This document shows, in pieces, positions 13,901 through 23,960 of a DNA stretch of 41,572 nt. Made by a program: the position numbers and the translations under genes. Position 1 is the first letter of the stretch. Every line of letters starts with the position of its first letter. This DNA is from Saccoglossus kowalevskii (taxonomy: Eukaryota; Hemichordata; Enteropneusta; Harrimaniidae): positions 950,642-992,213 of the forward strand of contig NW_003124894.1 in the NCBI RefSeq assembly GCF_000003605.2, given 5' to 3'. The notes under the pieces are model-generated. The model was not told where the DNA came from. It did not search any database and worked only from the letters and a program-made list of their open reading frames with translations.

Positions 13901-14281
13901 ACAACACGTCATCAGAGGACTGCGTGATATTAACCCCCCCCCCCCGATTTTATGATGAGTAAAGGCACCGGGGGCGTGCTTCACATTGAGAAAATAAAAT
14001 GTTAAACTGCTTAAATTAACAGTTACTCTTGTTTTCTAATCACATTATACTTATGTTTGATATTATAGGAGAAACTGGCCATGAAAGAATCTGTTGCCAG
14101 TTGAATACTGTATGTCGACGCCACCATGTTCACAAAACTTCAATGTGGAAATATAATGAATTCAGTATATTTCCGTATCAGTTTACCTCAGAATTTTCCA
14201 GCATGAACCACCTATGCCTCCGTTTTGTTGAATAACTCTCCATGCTTTCAAACACTGGCGCATATACGTGATTAGCGGCAT
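10909..14281 (-). CDS. NDUFA12: NDUFA12: NADH dehydrogenase (ubiquinone) 1 alpha subcomplex subunit 12 (B17.2)
   Basis: The gene is complete on the minus strand with four exons: complement of 14187-14281, 13321-13403, 11378-11450 and 10909-11086. Phases join exactly (31 codons+2; 1+27 codons+1; 2+23 codons+2; 1+59 codons with TAA). The product is 142 aa, against about 145 in human. Family landmarks run in order: NGGIGGS near residues 20-26, [14 protein letters not shown], a [13 protein letters not shown] block, then [10 protein letters not shown] and [16 protein letters not shown]. It is an accessory subunit of mitochondrial complex I at the matrix arm. The start ATG (14281-14279) is the only one giving the conserved N terminus in frame. 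The stop codon is embedded in AATAAA (minus strand, 10913-10908), so a very short 3' UTR is possible; another AATAAA lies at 10709-10704. Intron 2 carries a broken transposon gene on the same strand. Confidence 0.95.
11140..11368. repeat. Direct repeats flanking an AT-rich tract in NDUFA12 intron 3
   Basis: About 50 bp around CACATTACATATTTAATATG (about 11150-11200) recur 167 bp later as CACATTACGTATTTAGTATG (about 11317-11366). Both copies run on into GATGAATATTTATAATAAGT. The DNA between them is nearly pure A/T with overlapping ATTAATATTATAAT palindromes. The second copy lies just before the exon 3 donor (exon edge 11378). Confidence 0.7.
12197..12686 (-). pseudogene. Broken Crypton-type tyrosine recombinase (DUF3504-like) remnant
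   Basis: The minus strand encodes pieces of a Crypton-family (DUF3504, KCTD1/QRICH1-like) tyrosine recombinase. The first piece begins [15 protein letters not shown] (from 12686), a typical N terminus. It jumps straight to [10 protein letters not shown], so the central domain is missing. A frame change follows near 12530. The second frame, to the stop at 12197, carries the C-terminal catalytic block: [15 protein letters not shown], then [16 protein letters not shown] with the catalytic Arg, [11 protein letters not shown] and a SVRSY Tyr. The second histidine motif reads AH where active copies usually have GH. The internal deletion and frameshift make it non-functional. It lies in NDUFA12 intron 2, on the same strand as the host gene. 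Confidence 0.75.
12768..12920. repeat. Interspersed repeat, copy 1 (NDUFA12 intron 2)
   Basis: The block from TAACTCCACACCCTGGTAGA (12827) to CTAGAAAAA (12920) recurs in inverted orientation at 19769-19853. Shared landmarks are ACCCTATCTCCCCCAC, GTGCTCCCTCTTGCAG and TTTTTTCTAGAAAAA. Just left of it, 12768-12805 folds as a hairpin (CACTGCCA with TGGCAGTG). It lies 140 bp from the Crypton remnant and could be part of the same insertion. Confidence 0.7.
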
Positions 14282-14648
14282 TTTGTGAGAGCTGCCTCAA
14301 CACTTTTAGCACGTAAACCGAGACACAGAGGTCAGACGAATTCAGTTACGTTAGATTCGAATTCGTACAAAAGATTCATTACGGATACTAAAGACACCGT
14401 TCTGTGTAAGCTTATACCAGCCCGAAAACTTTACAATGTTAATACATGGTCAGCTATATTATTTGGGTATAATATTTTATACGACACAAATTGAACGCCA
14501 TTATAATTAGAAAATTTGTTTTAAATATATTTGATTTAAACGATTAAATTACCAATATGTATTAGAATCTAATTATAATGCCATAGTCGTTTAGGTCAAA
14601 GGTGAGTCCGACCTCGTTTTCGTTTAGATGAACTACAAATCATAACAA
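14282..14648. promoter_or_regulatory. Putative bidirectional promoter of NDUFA12 and HAUS7
   Basis: Only 367 bp separate the two start codons, which read away from each other. Both are supported by conserved N-terminal sequences, so the interval must hold both 5' UTRs and start regions. I see no clear TATA box at a fitting distance. It contains a 12-bp inverted repeat, ATTATAATTAGA (14500-14511) and TCTAATTATAAT (14568-14579), and a GTCAAAGGTGAGT stretch near 14596. Promoter function is inferred from gene arrangement only. Confidence 0.55.
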
Positions 14649-17600
14649 ATGGCGGCCATTTCAAGAAGAGAGAAGTTCGTGGCAATTTCCCAGTCTTTCA
14701 GATCTCGTCTGGAGGTAAGCTTTCAAATTCTATGTTGAGCAAAATTAAATTGCCACAACCAGGACGAGTAAGAACAGACAATTTATTAAGAACGTCTCTA
14801 GATTTGGAGCAAATTGTAAAGCATGTTCAAACACGATACACCGTCCACACCAGGCAATGATCTGAACATTTTTTTAATTTCCTATGATACTGTACAACAT
14901 ATAATATCAGAGGAACATTACTTGGGGTTTGCAACGCGCATAGTACTGTATGGTGACATCATGCCAAGATCCCATTCAAGTCTCATCTCGTAGATGGTGA
15001 GACTGTAGCTGCGGTTCCGTAGCTCTTTGGTGCGACCTACAATCGAATTTCGCCCTAACAATTTCATTTGGACGTCTTTTTTTAATTTTGTTGTTATGGG
15101 CCGGCCAGAGTCAGTCACGTAAATAATGCGGTCGGCAACATACGGCTATGATTCCACAGCTAGTGAGACTGATGCTACTACCTTCTAACATGACATAGGC
15201 GGTTTGTAATAAAACAATAAAACACGTATTACCACATTCATAGTGAAAAAATGTAATACATCAAAAATGTACAGAAAATATAGTTATCGTAATCAGTTAT
15301 AACAAGAGCAGCTATTTTGATCCACCCAGACATCCCAGTATCCTAGTTACCTTGGGCATGCGCATTCGCATTTTTCTGAGTTGGGCCGCTTATGCGAGAG
15401 CGAGATTGAAACAGGATCTTGCTATCATGTCACCGTAGTTGCAAACCCCAAGCATGAAGGTAAAATCTCTTTTTACCTCCATGCCCCAAGTAATGTACCT
15501 CTGATAATATATATATTAGATTTGCACAAACGTGAGTTGGAAGTTTAATGGAAAACTTTGTCGTCCAAATGTGCACAGTACGTGTGAAATGGAAATGGCT
15601 TCCTGGTCCTGTTATACATGTATAAAGATTTGTTTTCAATTTTTTAAAGCTGCTTTCTTTGATCATTAAAATACCTATATGTTACTAGTATATCAATAAC
15701 ACTAATTTCATAACCCAAATGGAACCGCATGATATTAACAAGCTACTACTGATTGTATATTAAATCAATCTACATGCTGCGTATACCAGTAATAAACTCA
15801 TCCAACCGAGCTGTGGTTGCAGTGGGTAGGAAACAGTGTGCCATGTATATGATTAGGCAACTTTAGGTCCATACATGTAGCTCTTCTTGTGACATCAATT
15901 AGTCTTCGTGATGATCAAACAAGGACTATAATTACATGGCCGACTGATGTCACCATACATGTAGCTCTTTCAATATCCAAAAATAACAACTTTAGGTCAC
16001 CCAAATGTATCAGAAAAAAATAAAAATACCATCACAATAACTGAATACTGTCACAACTCACACAAGAAATTATGAATCAACAGCTAATGATTAGGAAAAC
16101 AGGAAAAAAAATAATCAATAAAAAATGAAAATATCAGAAGAAATTCCAAGAATTTTGAAAGCATATTAATAAGTGACATCAATACCTAGGGCAGGCTGTC
16201 TAGACTCAAAACAGATTCGCAAATATTGGCCTAAAGAAATTGACAGGGATACATTGCTCAAGTGCTCAAGATAAATCTGAACTTGTCATCATGGTTTATT
16301 GTATTGAAATTTGTGGATATTTTTCTTGATTACGTAAATAGAATGTTTTTGTGTGCATGCATAGACAGGGCAAGACATCACAATGTGTTGTTCACCTTCT
16401 ATCTGATTTGTGTTACAGAGAAAGACATGCCCCTTCATTGCTGGCAATTGAGTATAGTGCCCTGTTTCAATTCTCAATGGTTACTTAGATCAAACTTAGT
16501 AATTTCCGGTGTTCAATATTTTTATCCTCTAAAATATTTTTTTTTTTTTTTTTGGAAAAAGTCGGTAGGTTCTTACATTTTATTGTTATTATTTATTTCA
16601 TTTGTAGGAAGTGAATTGTCCATTTGTTGAAGATGTCGATGATTCATGGATTATGGAACATATATTCACACCTGGTGAGCAACGCATCAGATTGCTGCAG
16701 TGGCTTTTTAGTAGGTAAGGTATTTTTTAACCACAAACATTGGCTGCTGGGGTCAGTGTTGGTACTATTGGAGTTTGGTTATACTTGAACATGCATGGAC
16801 AAAAATTAATGATATTATTATGCAGTTAGGAAATGTAGATAGGCAGGAGATATGTGTGCTTAAATGAATAATCCCCCCCCCCTCGTCTTGGAGATCAGTG
16901 TAAAAATGGAAATTTGTACCATTTTGCATGACTTTTTAAACTCTTCGATCATGAAAAGTTGTCCACTGACACCACATAATTTTTTTTGTTTCTATTCAGT
17001 AATCATAAATATCTAAGTATGACAATCAAGACATATATTCTTCAATTTGACTTGAACTTCTTCAAAAACATAATTCCAGAAAATTGCAATGTGAAATATC
17101 ATATATATATAGAATTATAACAATTAAACTATATAGACCTGCTGTAAGTAAGTGCAAGTGTTAGTTTTACAAGAATTTTGTAATCATTTTGTTGCAGATT
17201 TGATCCACACCTCACTGAACTTTTCGATTCTCAGTGCATACCATCAGATACTAAAATAGATTCCAGATTACAAAGTAAGTCTTTATTTCTTGATCATCCC
17301 TGACATCTTTGCTACCGTTGTATTGTTCCACAAAGTACAATATTTGTGAGTATGAAAACAAAGATGGCGAAAGTTATTCTTAGTAACCAGTGTCACAGCT
17401 ATGCTCCAAGTGTGTTTATTTCTTAGGTGATGTTTCTCTTCTCTTCTCTTTGCCTCTCTCTATTATATGACTTCTGGTCAACAAACATATGTGTGAAAAA
17501 TTACAAGCATTGTGTAATATCCAGTGAATTGTATTCTGCATATTTTCACAACAAGTCCACAGCACAGAATGTTAAAGCGGGGGCGTACACCTCCCAAGCT

Positions 17601-20600
17601 TACAACCTTCCACTCTGTTTAATACGTTTTATTCTTCTTTTTAGGATTGCTGTATGTGTCATCAATATTAGGTCTATGTAATCCAAATGATGTTGAACTT
17701 GTACGGGTAAGTATTAAGTAGGCACTAGAAAAACAACAAATTTGTGTGTAATGTTTCAATATGGTATAAATTATAATGAAATTCTGATATAGATGTGCAG
17801 GAGTTTTGCATACTGATGGCTCTGTTTTTTGTTATCCTGAAGGGTAATACATCCAAGTCCAAACAGATTGACTTCATAGATCAGTTAATAGATATGGTAT
17901 ATATATCAGAGACATCTGAAGATGTGTCCAAGAGGGCAATGAGTAGCCCTGGTCTAATCGAGTAAGATACTGTCATTTCTATAAGTACCGGTACTAATAC
18001 ATGTAACTGACTACTGTAAAATACTTTATTTTCGCTTGGAATTAATTTTCGCTATTTTCGCTGAAGGAATGATTCTGTGAAAATAAAATCCAGCGAATAT
18101 ACATTTTTTTTTCCTATGTTTTATATTAAACTTGTCAAAAATCAGTGAAAATAAATTCCATACAAAACACCCAAAAAGTCTTTTCAGCAAAAATAAAGTA
18201 TTTCAGAGTAACTAATACACATCAATAGAGGCCTATGTAAACCAAGATGTCTGTTTTGCACACCAGCCTCATTCTTAAATGTTTTAACAGCATTGCATAC
18301 CATGGAAAGCGATCAAATACATATCAGACTGCTTGGTTGACCTGAACAAAAATATAATTGTATGTGCTTATTTACCGGTAGGCATATTAAATCAATAACA
18401 AATGTTTGCCATGCTTGATACTGTCGTTACCAGTAATTTTTGTCTGCATAATCATGTTTTATTCTCAATAACTCAGTGATTCGTAACCCTAATTATATTT
18501 CCCTTTTTCCAGTGAATCAGTGAGTTTGCCCGAGCAAGTGAACCATGACTGTAATCTTCTGGAAACCATTGTCAGACAAGAAAATATGAATGCATTGTTT
18601 TCCGTTAAAACTTCATTACTGCCTCCAGATCTAACGAAAAACATGAGAACGTCCATGAAGGAACTAGGATATGGACCAGATCAAAGGTTTGTAGTCAGGG
18701 AAAATAATTGAGCTTTATTCAGTTCAAATCAGTTATTTAAAGTCCACTGTATTTGCTGCATTATTGACAGAGATGTGTCTATGGTTAAAATAAGTCGTAA
18801 TGTTCCATATAATGTTCCAGCTTTCAATAAATTCTATTTTTGATTTAAAGTGTGTGCTTCCAATAATTCAAAGCAAATTGTTTTACCCTTTAAAACACTG
18901 TTCATCATTTTGATGTTTTCATTTTCTATTGCTTAGATACGAGCTTCCCCAGACATACAAGTTAGAATGTCTTTCAGAAGAGCTGGCTAAACAGTTGATC
19001 AGATCAACTGCACATTTAAAAGAACTTGTAAGTTTTAGAAATGAATGGTTTTATTTTATTCTGCTTTTAATCATCAGATTTGCCTACATCGTTAGTATGC
19101 CATACAAGTAATTGTTGGCTATACATGTAGCCTGGAATTCTCTTTAAACCATCAGATTTGTCTACATCATTGGTATGCCCCCATACATGTGACCTAAAAT
19201 TCTCTTGTGATATAAAGTCTTGTTTTCATTCAGAACAAAAATGTAAAACATAGGTTTTTTTTTTAAATTTCACTTTGAAATTAGTCCTATGGTTGTATCC
19301 AGGTTTTGGGACTGTAATATATTTACTGGCACTAAATGCAGGCATTACTAATTCAGAAATGAGTCAAATCTTTGGTTATCTACATGTGTCAGATCATTGA
19401 ATGTTTACACAAACTGAAAATAGCATAATCCTATTAAATACTAATATCAATAAAAACTATGTATATCAGCTTGATTTAGCAAATTAGAAATAAAAAGGTG
19501 GAATAAAAAACCTATATACCAGTAGTCTTGACTATATTCTAATGCAAAGATGCACTGTAAATATTCCCAGCGTTTGCAACTTCAGTTCATCATATATTTT
19601 TGTAAATGTTGCCAGATGCTAATAAATTTTTAGGAATAATCTCACTGTTTAACTTTATAAAGCCAATAATCCTTTATTCATTGTTCAACACAATACTAGC
19701 ATTCAGTGTCAAATAAAATGTCAATCTGCTCTACACGCTTAACATAATGGTACCTATAATAGAGTTATTTCTAGAAAAAAACTGCAAGAGGGAGCACTGC
19801 GGCGCCACTAAGTGAGGGAGATAGGGTTCTCCCTACCAGGGTGTGGAGTTAAAATGGAGCACTCTATGGCTTCCTTGGGGCCAAAATTACCATCAGACAG
19901 GTCACAGTTGAAGACTGCAGCTACATGTGATCCCTGGTTAATCAGAATTTTATGGTTGCCAGAGGATCTGCTCCCCTAGTGAGGGGTGCATGGCCATGGC
20001 ATGAGGGCGCTGTGCCCCTGTTCCCTTGTTTAAAAAAATCCCTGCTACAATGTATACACATCCTCTAATATAACATTTTTGTGTGTGTTGCAACAGAGAC
20101 AGGAATTAGAAAATTAAATAGAGAAATTATTAAGATAATTGTGTGAAACAGTCAGGTTTTAGTCTTGAAAAGGTAATGAGAACATCCACCTTAGATGTAG
20201 AAAACTACTGTTCTAATGATCTAAGTATTCATTTTTCGTAGTATTAATCTCAAATTATTCTTCACCTTCAGCATGCATGTCCTGAATACGATGAAAGCGT
20301 TGTCAAGAAAGTCATAAAAACTACCGAATTGGTGTCATCTGAGCTGGCACAGCTAGTAACTGGATTCACCTTCACATTTGAGAACGAGATGAGACCGTGG
20401 TGTGGCCGATCACCGCCCATTTTAAGTGATATTGGGGTCTCATTTAAACGAGTTTATACACTTCTTCAGAACTTTATGCAAGTATGTACAAGTGTTTGTT
20501 ACTTTTTACCAAATGTTGTTAACTAGTATCAGTACTCATCTTTCACATAGTGAGGTGTATGTGGTGTTCATAGATGCTACTAAGGCACATTTGGATTTTG

Positions 20601-21642
20601 CAAGGCTATTATTCTCAATGACTGATTTTTTTTTGTACATGTGTATACTGAAAAAAAGTACTGCAGTTTAAGTGAAGATCCTATTTATACAAAAATAATA
20701 TTTTAGTGGAAATCACAAAGCCTATCATATCGCATCTTCGCTAGCCAAGGTCCAAGTTTATTCGGCCAAGCCTCTAAACAGACCTTGGCAGAACGACCAT
20801 CAAATATGCTTATTCTAACAGCGCCCCTAGTAGTCAGTTGCGGCTAATCATTGTCCAATCAGTTTGCGTGTTACAAATCCCTCTTTTGCGTTTCATTCTA
20901 AACAAAATCGTGATATTTGTGATGATAAAATTGCGAAAGTTTTTGGTGTTGGTGCCCTCAAGCCTCATCAGGTACAGGCAATCGACGCAGTTTTGTGTGG
21001 GAAGGATGTCTTCATAGCGACAAAAACAGGAAGTGGAATTTTGTTTTATAATTTAGTACGTCCAAGCTTGTTTCGAGGCGCGCCTAATCAGATCTCACTG
21101 CTTAAGATATGCAATTAGCCTATGCGATTCCGCACGGTATCGTGTAGAGGCCTATAGTTCTAAGATACAGGACCGCGCGATTCGGACGATGGTCATACAG
21201 TAAGCCTTCTATTAATTAACTATGAGTTGCCTGTAAATATTTTAATTATTGATTTCATGATACTGTTATTTTTAGACCTTACAAAGTTTCTCCATGATAA
21301 AGACATCAGTTAACAGTATTTTGAAATCACAGAAGGATGTGGACATCCCACAAGAAGCTGGTAAATATTATTATTCAATATATTTATTAAAACTTGTTCT
21401 CACTCAAAACCATAACCCTTGTTTTCTATGGTAGAACAAACCCATATTTTCATAAATGGAGGGAGCTGGTGAAATGGATACAGAGTTTATAATGGTCACT
21501 CTAAAATTGTTGAAATTAATAATGGTTTCAGTAAACAACCGAGATTTTATTTTTTTATTTTTCAGAAATGATTGATCGTTTCAAGGAGTGTGTTCAGATT
21601 TTAAATGATTTATCCAGCAGTCAACAGGAAAAGAGGTACTGA
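14649..21642 (+). CDS. HAUS7: HAUS7: HAUS augmin-like complex subunit 7
   Basis: The gene is complete with ten exons: 14649-14714, 16608-16714, 17198-17274, 17645-17706, 17843-17961, 18513-18686, 18937-19027, 20272-20481, 21276-21360 and 21566-21642 (TGA). Lengths sum to 1068 bp, or 355 aa, close to the 368 aa of human HAUS7. All junctions are GT-AG and phases match throughout. Exon 1 encodes MAAISRREKFVAISQSF and joins an exon starting EVNCPFVE, the counterpart of the vertebrate LNCPFLE block. The following GEQRIRLLQWL, LGLCNPNDVELVRG and KQIDFIDQLID blocks also align with HAUS7. The C-terminal half is helical and probably forms coiled coils. HAUS7 is one of eight augmin subunits; augmin recruits gamma-tubulin to spindle microtubules for branching nucleation. 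An AATAAA at 21802-21807 suggests a 3' UTR of about 180 bp. Identification rests on patchy but collinear similarity, as HAUS7 evolves quickly. Confidence 0.88.
14905..15510. repeat. Inverted pair of about 100-bp repeats in HAUS7 intron 1
   Basis: The minus strand of about 14905-15000 and the plus strand of about 15405-15510 share one ordered string of motifs: GAGA-type start, GGATCTTG, ATGTCACC, TTGCAAACCCCAAG, TAATGT.CCTCTGATA. The arms are diverged and about 400 bp apart. The minus-strand open frame over the left arm (14918-15118) is probably incidental. I do not recognise the family; a foldback element or two opposed copies of a small repeat both fit. Confidence 0.6.
15446..15490 (+). repeat. 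Small hairpin insertion flanked by CCCCAAG repeats
   Basis: Compared with the left arm of the inverted pair, the right arm carries an extra 38 bp. GCATGAAGGTAAAA (15452-15465) pairs with TTTTACCTCCATGC (15471-15484) with one mismatch around a 5-base loop. The 7-bp direct repeat CCCCAAG borders it (15446-15452 and 15484-15490). The other arm keeps a single CCCCAAG at the matching place. Confidence 0.6.
18014..18208 (+). mobile_element. MITE family 1, copy A (HAUS7 intron 5)
   Basis: The element starts CTGTAAAATACTTTATTTTC and ends with the near inverse AAAATAAAGTATTTCAGAG, flanked by TA on both sides (18012-18013 and 18209-18210). It has no coding capacity. Copies B (22484-22691) and C (25730-25919) and the interrupted copy D (about 34404-34766) share the interior TGAAAATAAAATCCAG and CAGTGAAAATAAA. 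TA duplication and terminal repeats fit a Tc1/mariner-type non-autonomous element. Confidence 0.8.
19073..19205 (+). repeat. Diverged 78-bp tandem duplication in HAUS7 intron 7
   Basis: ATCAGATTTGCCTACATCGT (from 19073) recurs as ATCAGATTTGTCTACATCAT (from 19151). Both copies continue through TAGTATGCC/TGGTATGCC, ATACATGT and an AATTCTCTT end. The two copies differ at several positions, so the duplication is old. Confidence 0.65.
19769..19853. repeat. Interspersed repeat, copy 2 (HAUS7 intron 7)
   Basis: This is the inverted counterpart of 12827-12920: CTAGAAAAAAACTGCAAGAG, GGGAGCACTGC, then GGGAGATAGGGTT and ACCAGGGTGTGGAGTTA. A gap of about 8 bases follows GCACTGC relative to copy 1. The segment to about 20045, with GAGGGCGCTGTGCCCC and AAAAAAATCCCTG, may belong to the same element. 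Confidence 0.7.
20735..21200 (+). mobile_element. Transposon fragment carrying a truncated RecQ-like helicase (HAUS7 intron 8)
   Basis: The open frame 20864-21118 encodes a piece resembling the start of a RecQ-type superfamily 2 helicase: KVFGVGALKPHQVQAIDAVL (a Q-motif-like region) and KDVFIATKTGSG, the first part of motif I. The usual Lys-Ser after TGSG is replaced by Ile-Leu, so motif I is broken, and no later helicase motif follows. A hairpin, GCCAAGGTC (20744-20752) with GACCTTGGC (20781-20789), sits upstream. The higher CpG content contrasts with the surrounding intron. Helicases of this class occur in some DNA transposons (Academ is one possibility), but the family is not established here. 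It is not in phase to be a HAUS7 exon. Confidence 0.6.
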
Positions 21643-21807
21643 AGATATAGGAGAGAGTGACCACTGGTACCTACTTACAAGGGTATCCCATAATAAGAAT
21701 GGCTGCAGAATGTACCCCTCTCTTGCTAGCCAGTGGGATGCCTTAGTCAACTAAGAGCAACATCTCAAACCATCCAATAATTTGACAACCATTCATATTT
21801 CAATAAA
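21643..21807 (+). other. Probable HAUS7 3' untranslated region
   Basis: From the stop codon to AATAAA at 21802-21807. No other hexamer lies closer. Inferred from sequence only. Confidence 0.4.
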
Positions 21808-22483
21808 TTTCCCAGATGCTAAATATACAAGAATATTGTGTACTGTTTTCAATTCAGTTAAATGTACCCCCAGAAGCATACTGTTATAATTGTCCATTTA
21901 TATGCTGGTATAAGCGAAAACATCTTTAGTAAGAGTGTGATTATGGGTAGAAGCTTTTAGCCCACTGGTTTTATTCGCCACACCAAACATGTTGGTAAAA
22001 GATGCTATGTTTGTACACCAGGGGTTGTGAAATACTTAAAATTTTTGACAAAACTCAGTTGAAAGCTTTTTTTTAATTTTGTGAAGATTACAGCATTCTT
22101 CAGATGATGTATTGCGTAGTTTATCATCTGTCTTCACTACATTAATCCTGTCGTGCATTGCTGTTTAATAGTAGTATACTTTGGGGCCGCACTAAACACA
22201 ACTACCGTTAACCTAGGAAGTACATAATGATGCTTGCTTGTGCACAGTGGTAATACAAGTAAAATAGTCTTATAAACATAATTAGAAACTGAATTGTCTG
22301 GTGTGCATCTCAGATAATTTTAATGGAAATGCTTTACATTGAATATTGACTTTGTAATATACATATAATCCGGATTGTTGAACAGAAAAATCCTGCATTG
22401 GATTTAATGGCATGATGGCACACTAAGATGCTGAAAACCCAGTCACAATCGATTCTAAGAAACTTTTCAGTTATGTTCAGCTA

Positions 22484-22691
22484 CTGTGGAATACTTTATT
22501 TTCGCTGGAATTAATTTTCGCTGAAAAGGCTTTTTGGGCGTTTTGTATGGAATTTATTTTCACTGATTTTTGATGAGTTTAATGTGAAATATAGGAAAAA
22601 AAGTATATTCGCTGGATTTTATTTTCACGGAATCATCCCTTCAGCGAAAATAGCGAAAATAAATTCCAAGTGAAAATAAAGTATTCTACAG
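22484..22691 (-). mobile_element. MITE family 1, copy B
   Basis: TA-flanked (22482-22483 and 22692-22693). It starts CTGTGGAATACTTTATTTTC and ends AAAATAAAGTATTCTACAG, an almost perfect terminal inverted repeat. Its interior is the reverse complement of copies A and C. It is the cleanest copy in the window. Confidence 0.85.
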
Positions 22692-22834
22692 TATTTGAAT
22701 ACCGTAGCTGCTGCACTTGCAGTACACATAATTACTTGACGAAGGGTTCAAATAAAATTTTGCTGACAATACAACTTGTATATAACTTAAGATATCAGCA
22801 GAGCAGTTCACTTAAGAAATATGGAATTATTAGT

Positions 22835-23125
22835 CTTATGTTTTGGGTTCTGTCGTTGTGCGTCAGTCGTCATTTCTCAGAAACACCTGGACAGATTTTC
22901 TTCAAAGCTGGTACAAAAACAAGTCATGATGGGAGACATGTGCACATCAATTTATTTTTTTGTTTGGGTTGACATTTTTTCCACCCAAAACACCATAAAT
23001 CAACACTTGGACATGTCATCAACTGTTTCTTGGACGTGCCTTGACCGATTTCATTCAAACTTGGGTTTGACATCAGTCATGGTGGGTTACTGATGCACGT
23101 CATTTTTTTCGTGATTCGATTATAA
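22835..23125 (+). repeat. Degenerate tandem repeat with about 165-bp unit
   Basis: TTTCTCAGAAACACCTGGAC, GATTTTCTTCAAAGCTGG and AGTCATGATGGGAGACATG recur about 165 bp on as GTTTCTTGGACGTGCCTTGAC, GATTTCATTCAAACTTGGG and AGTCATGGTGGGTTACTGATG. Repeats of this style are common in non-coding DNA of marine invertebrates. The open frames crossing it (22670-22972, 22821-23093) follow the repeat and show no known domain. Confidence 0.5.
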
Positions 23126-23329
23126 ATGGCGGACTGGTGGCCATTTTGTTTTTTACCAGTGTTATGCAATTTTCATGTTGTACTAAGATAGTTTTTTTTA
23201 TCTCTGCAGTCATAAAAGATGACACCACAGAGCTGTTAATATAGGCGTTTGTCTGTAGTCAATTCTAATTTTGACTTCGTTAAAACTACCAACTCAATTG
23301 CAATTTGTTATGTGGGTATGTTGAGTGAT

Positions 23330-23960
23330 TCGTTAGTTTTGTGATTCTCTAATTTTTGCGAATATTTGTATATACTTGGTATACGTGTACCTTGGATGGA
23401 CCACTACATGTATTAGATTAGTTCTCTTTATGCCATTGGGGGTGGGGGGTTTTGACCTCAAAAAGTTTCCATCCTACAAAAACGATTTTATTTTTTAATG
23501 AAGTCCAAAAAAATCTTGGAGTATTTGTAGTTCGTTTTTTTTCTATCCAATCACGGACAGAAATAACCGAAAAGGAAAAAAAAAACAGAAAAATGGGTTG
23601 GTTCGAGTGTAAATCTGTGCGTCAAGTGAGGTGCATTTGTAAAATCTTTTTACACCCACCCGACAACCAACTGCTATGCAATACTACTGTCCGATTATCA
23701 ATTTGTATTTAATGGTGAATGTAGTCTGACGCCATGACCAATATTTATCAATTAAGTTTCAGTGGGGGGGGGGGGGGGTTTGGAAAAAAACTAAACGAAT
23801 TAAGTTTTTTATCCGACATCGATCATTTGACGTTGTCCCTTATAATTGAATGTAAACAAGGTCATTTGTGTCCCCCCACTATGATATTTATTTGGCTATG
23901 CATGCCCTAATTGTTGCAAGGCTCTGCTGAAACAGCTGAGCTATTTCGACCATTGGGTTA
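23330..23960 (+). repeat. Diverged relative of the 1846-2200 repeat, with a poly-G run
   Basis: GATTCTCTAATTTTTGCGAA, ATACTTGGTATACGTGTACC and, at the right end, AACAGCTGAGCTATTTCGAC then GGTTACTTGTTATG parallel the motifs at 1846-2200. A G run lies at about 23764-23778. The middle segment has no match in the first copy, so this copy is longer or interrupted. Confidence 0.45.

Noticed and set aside
14918-15118. 66-codon minus-strand frame as a small gene
   Set aside because: It runs across one arm of an inverted repeat; the other arm does not preserve the frame.
16262-16630. 122-codon plus-strand open frame before HAUS7 exon 2
   Set aside because: It is intronic and reads a different frame across the poly-T tract; the acceptor at 16606-16607 and conserved NCPFVE define the exon.
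20864-21118. RecQ-like frame as an alternative HAUS7 exon
   Set aside because: HAUS7 exons 8 and 9 already join in phase, the helicase frame has no suitable splice sites in phase, and its sequence is unlike HAUS7.
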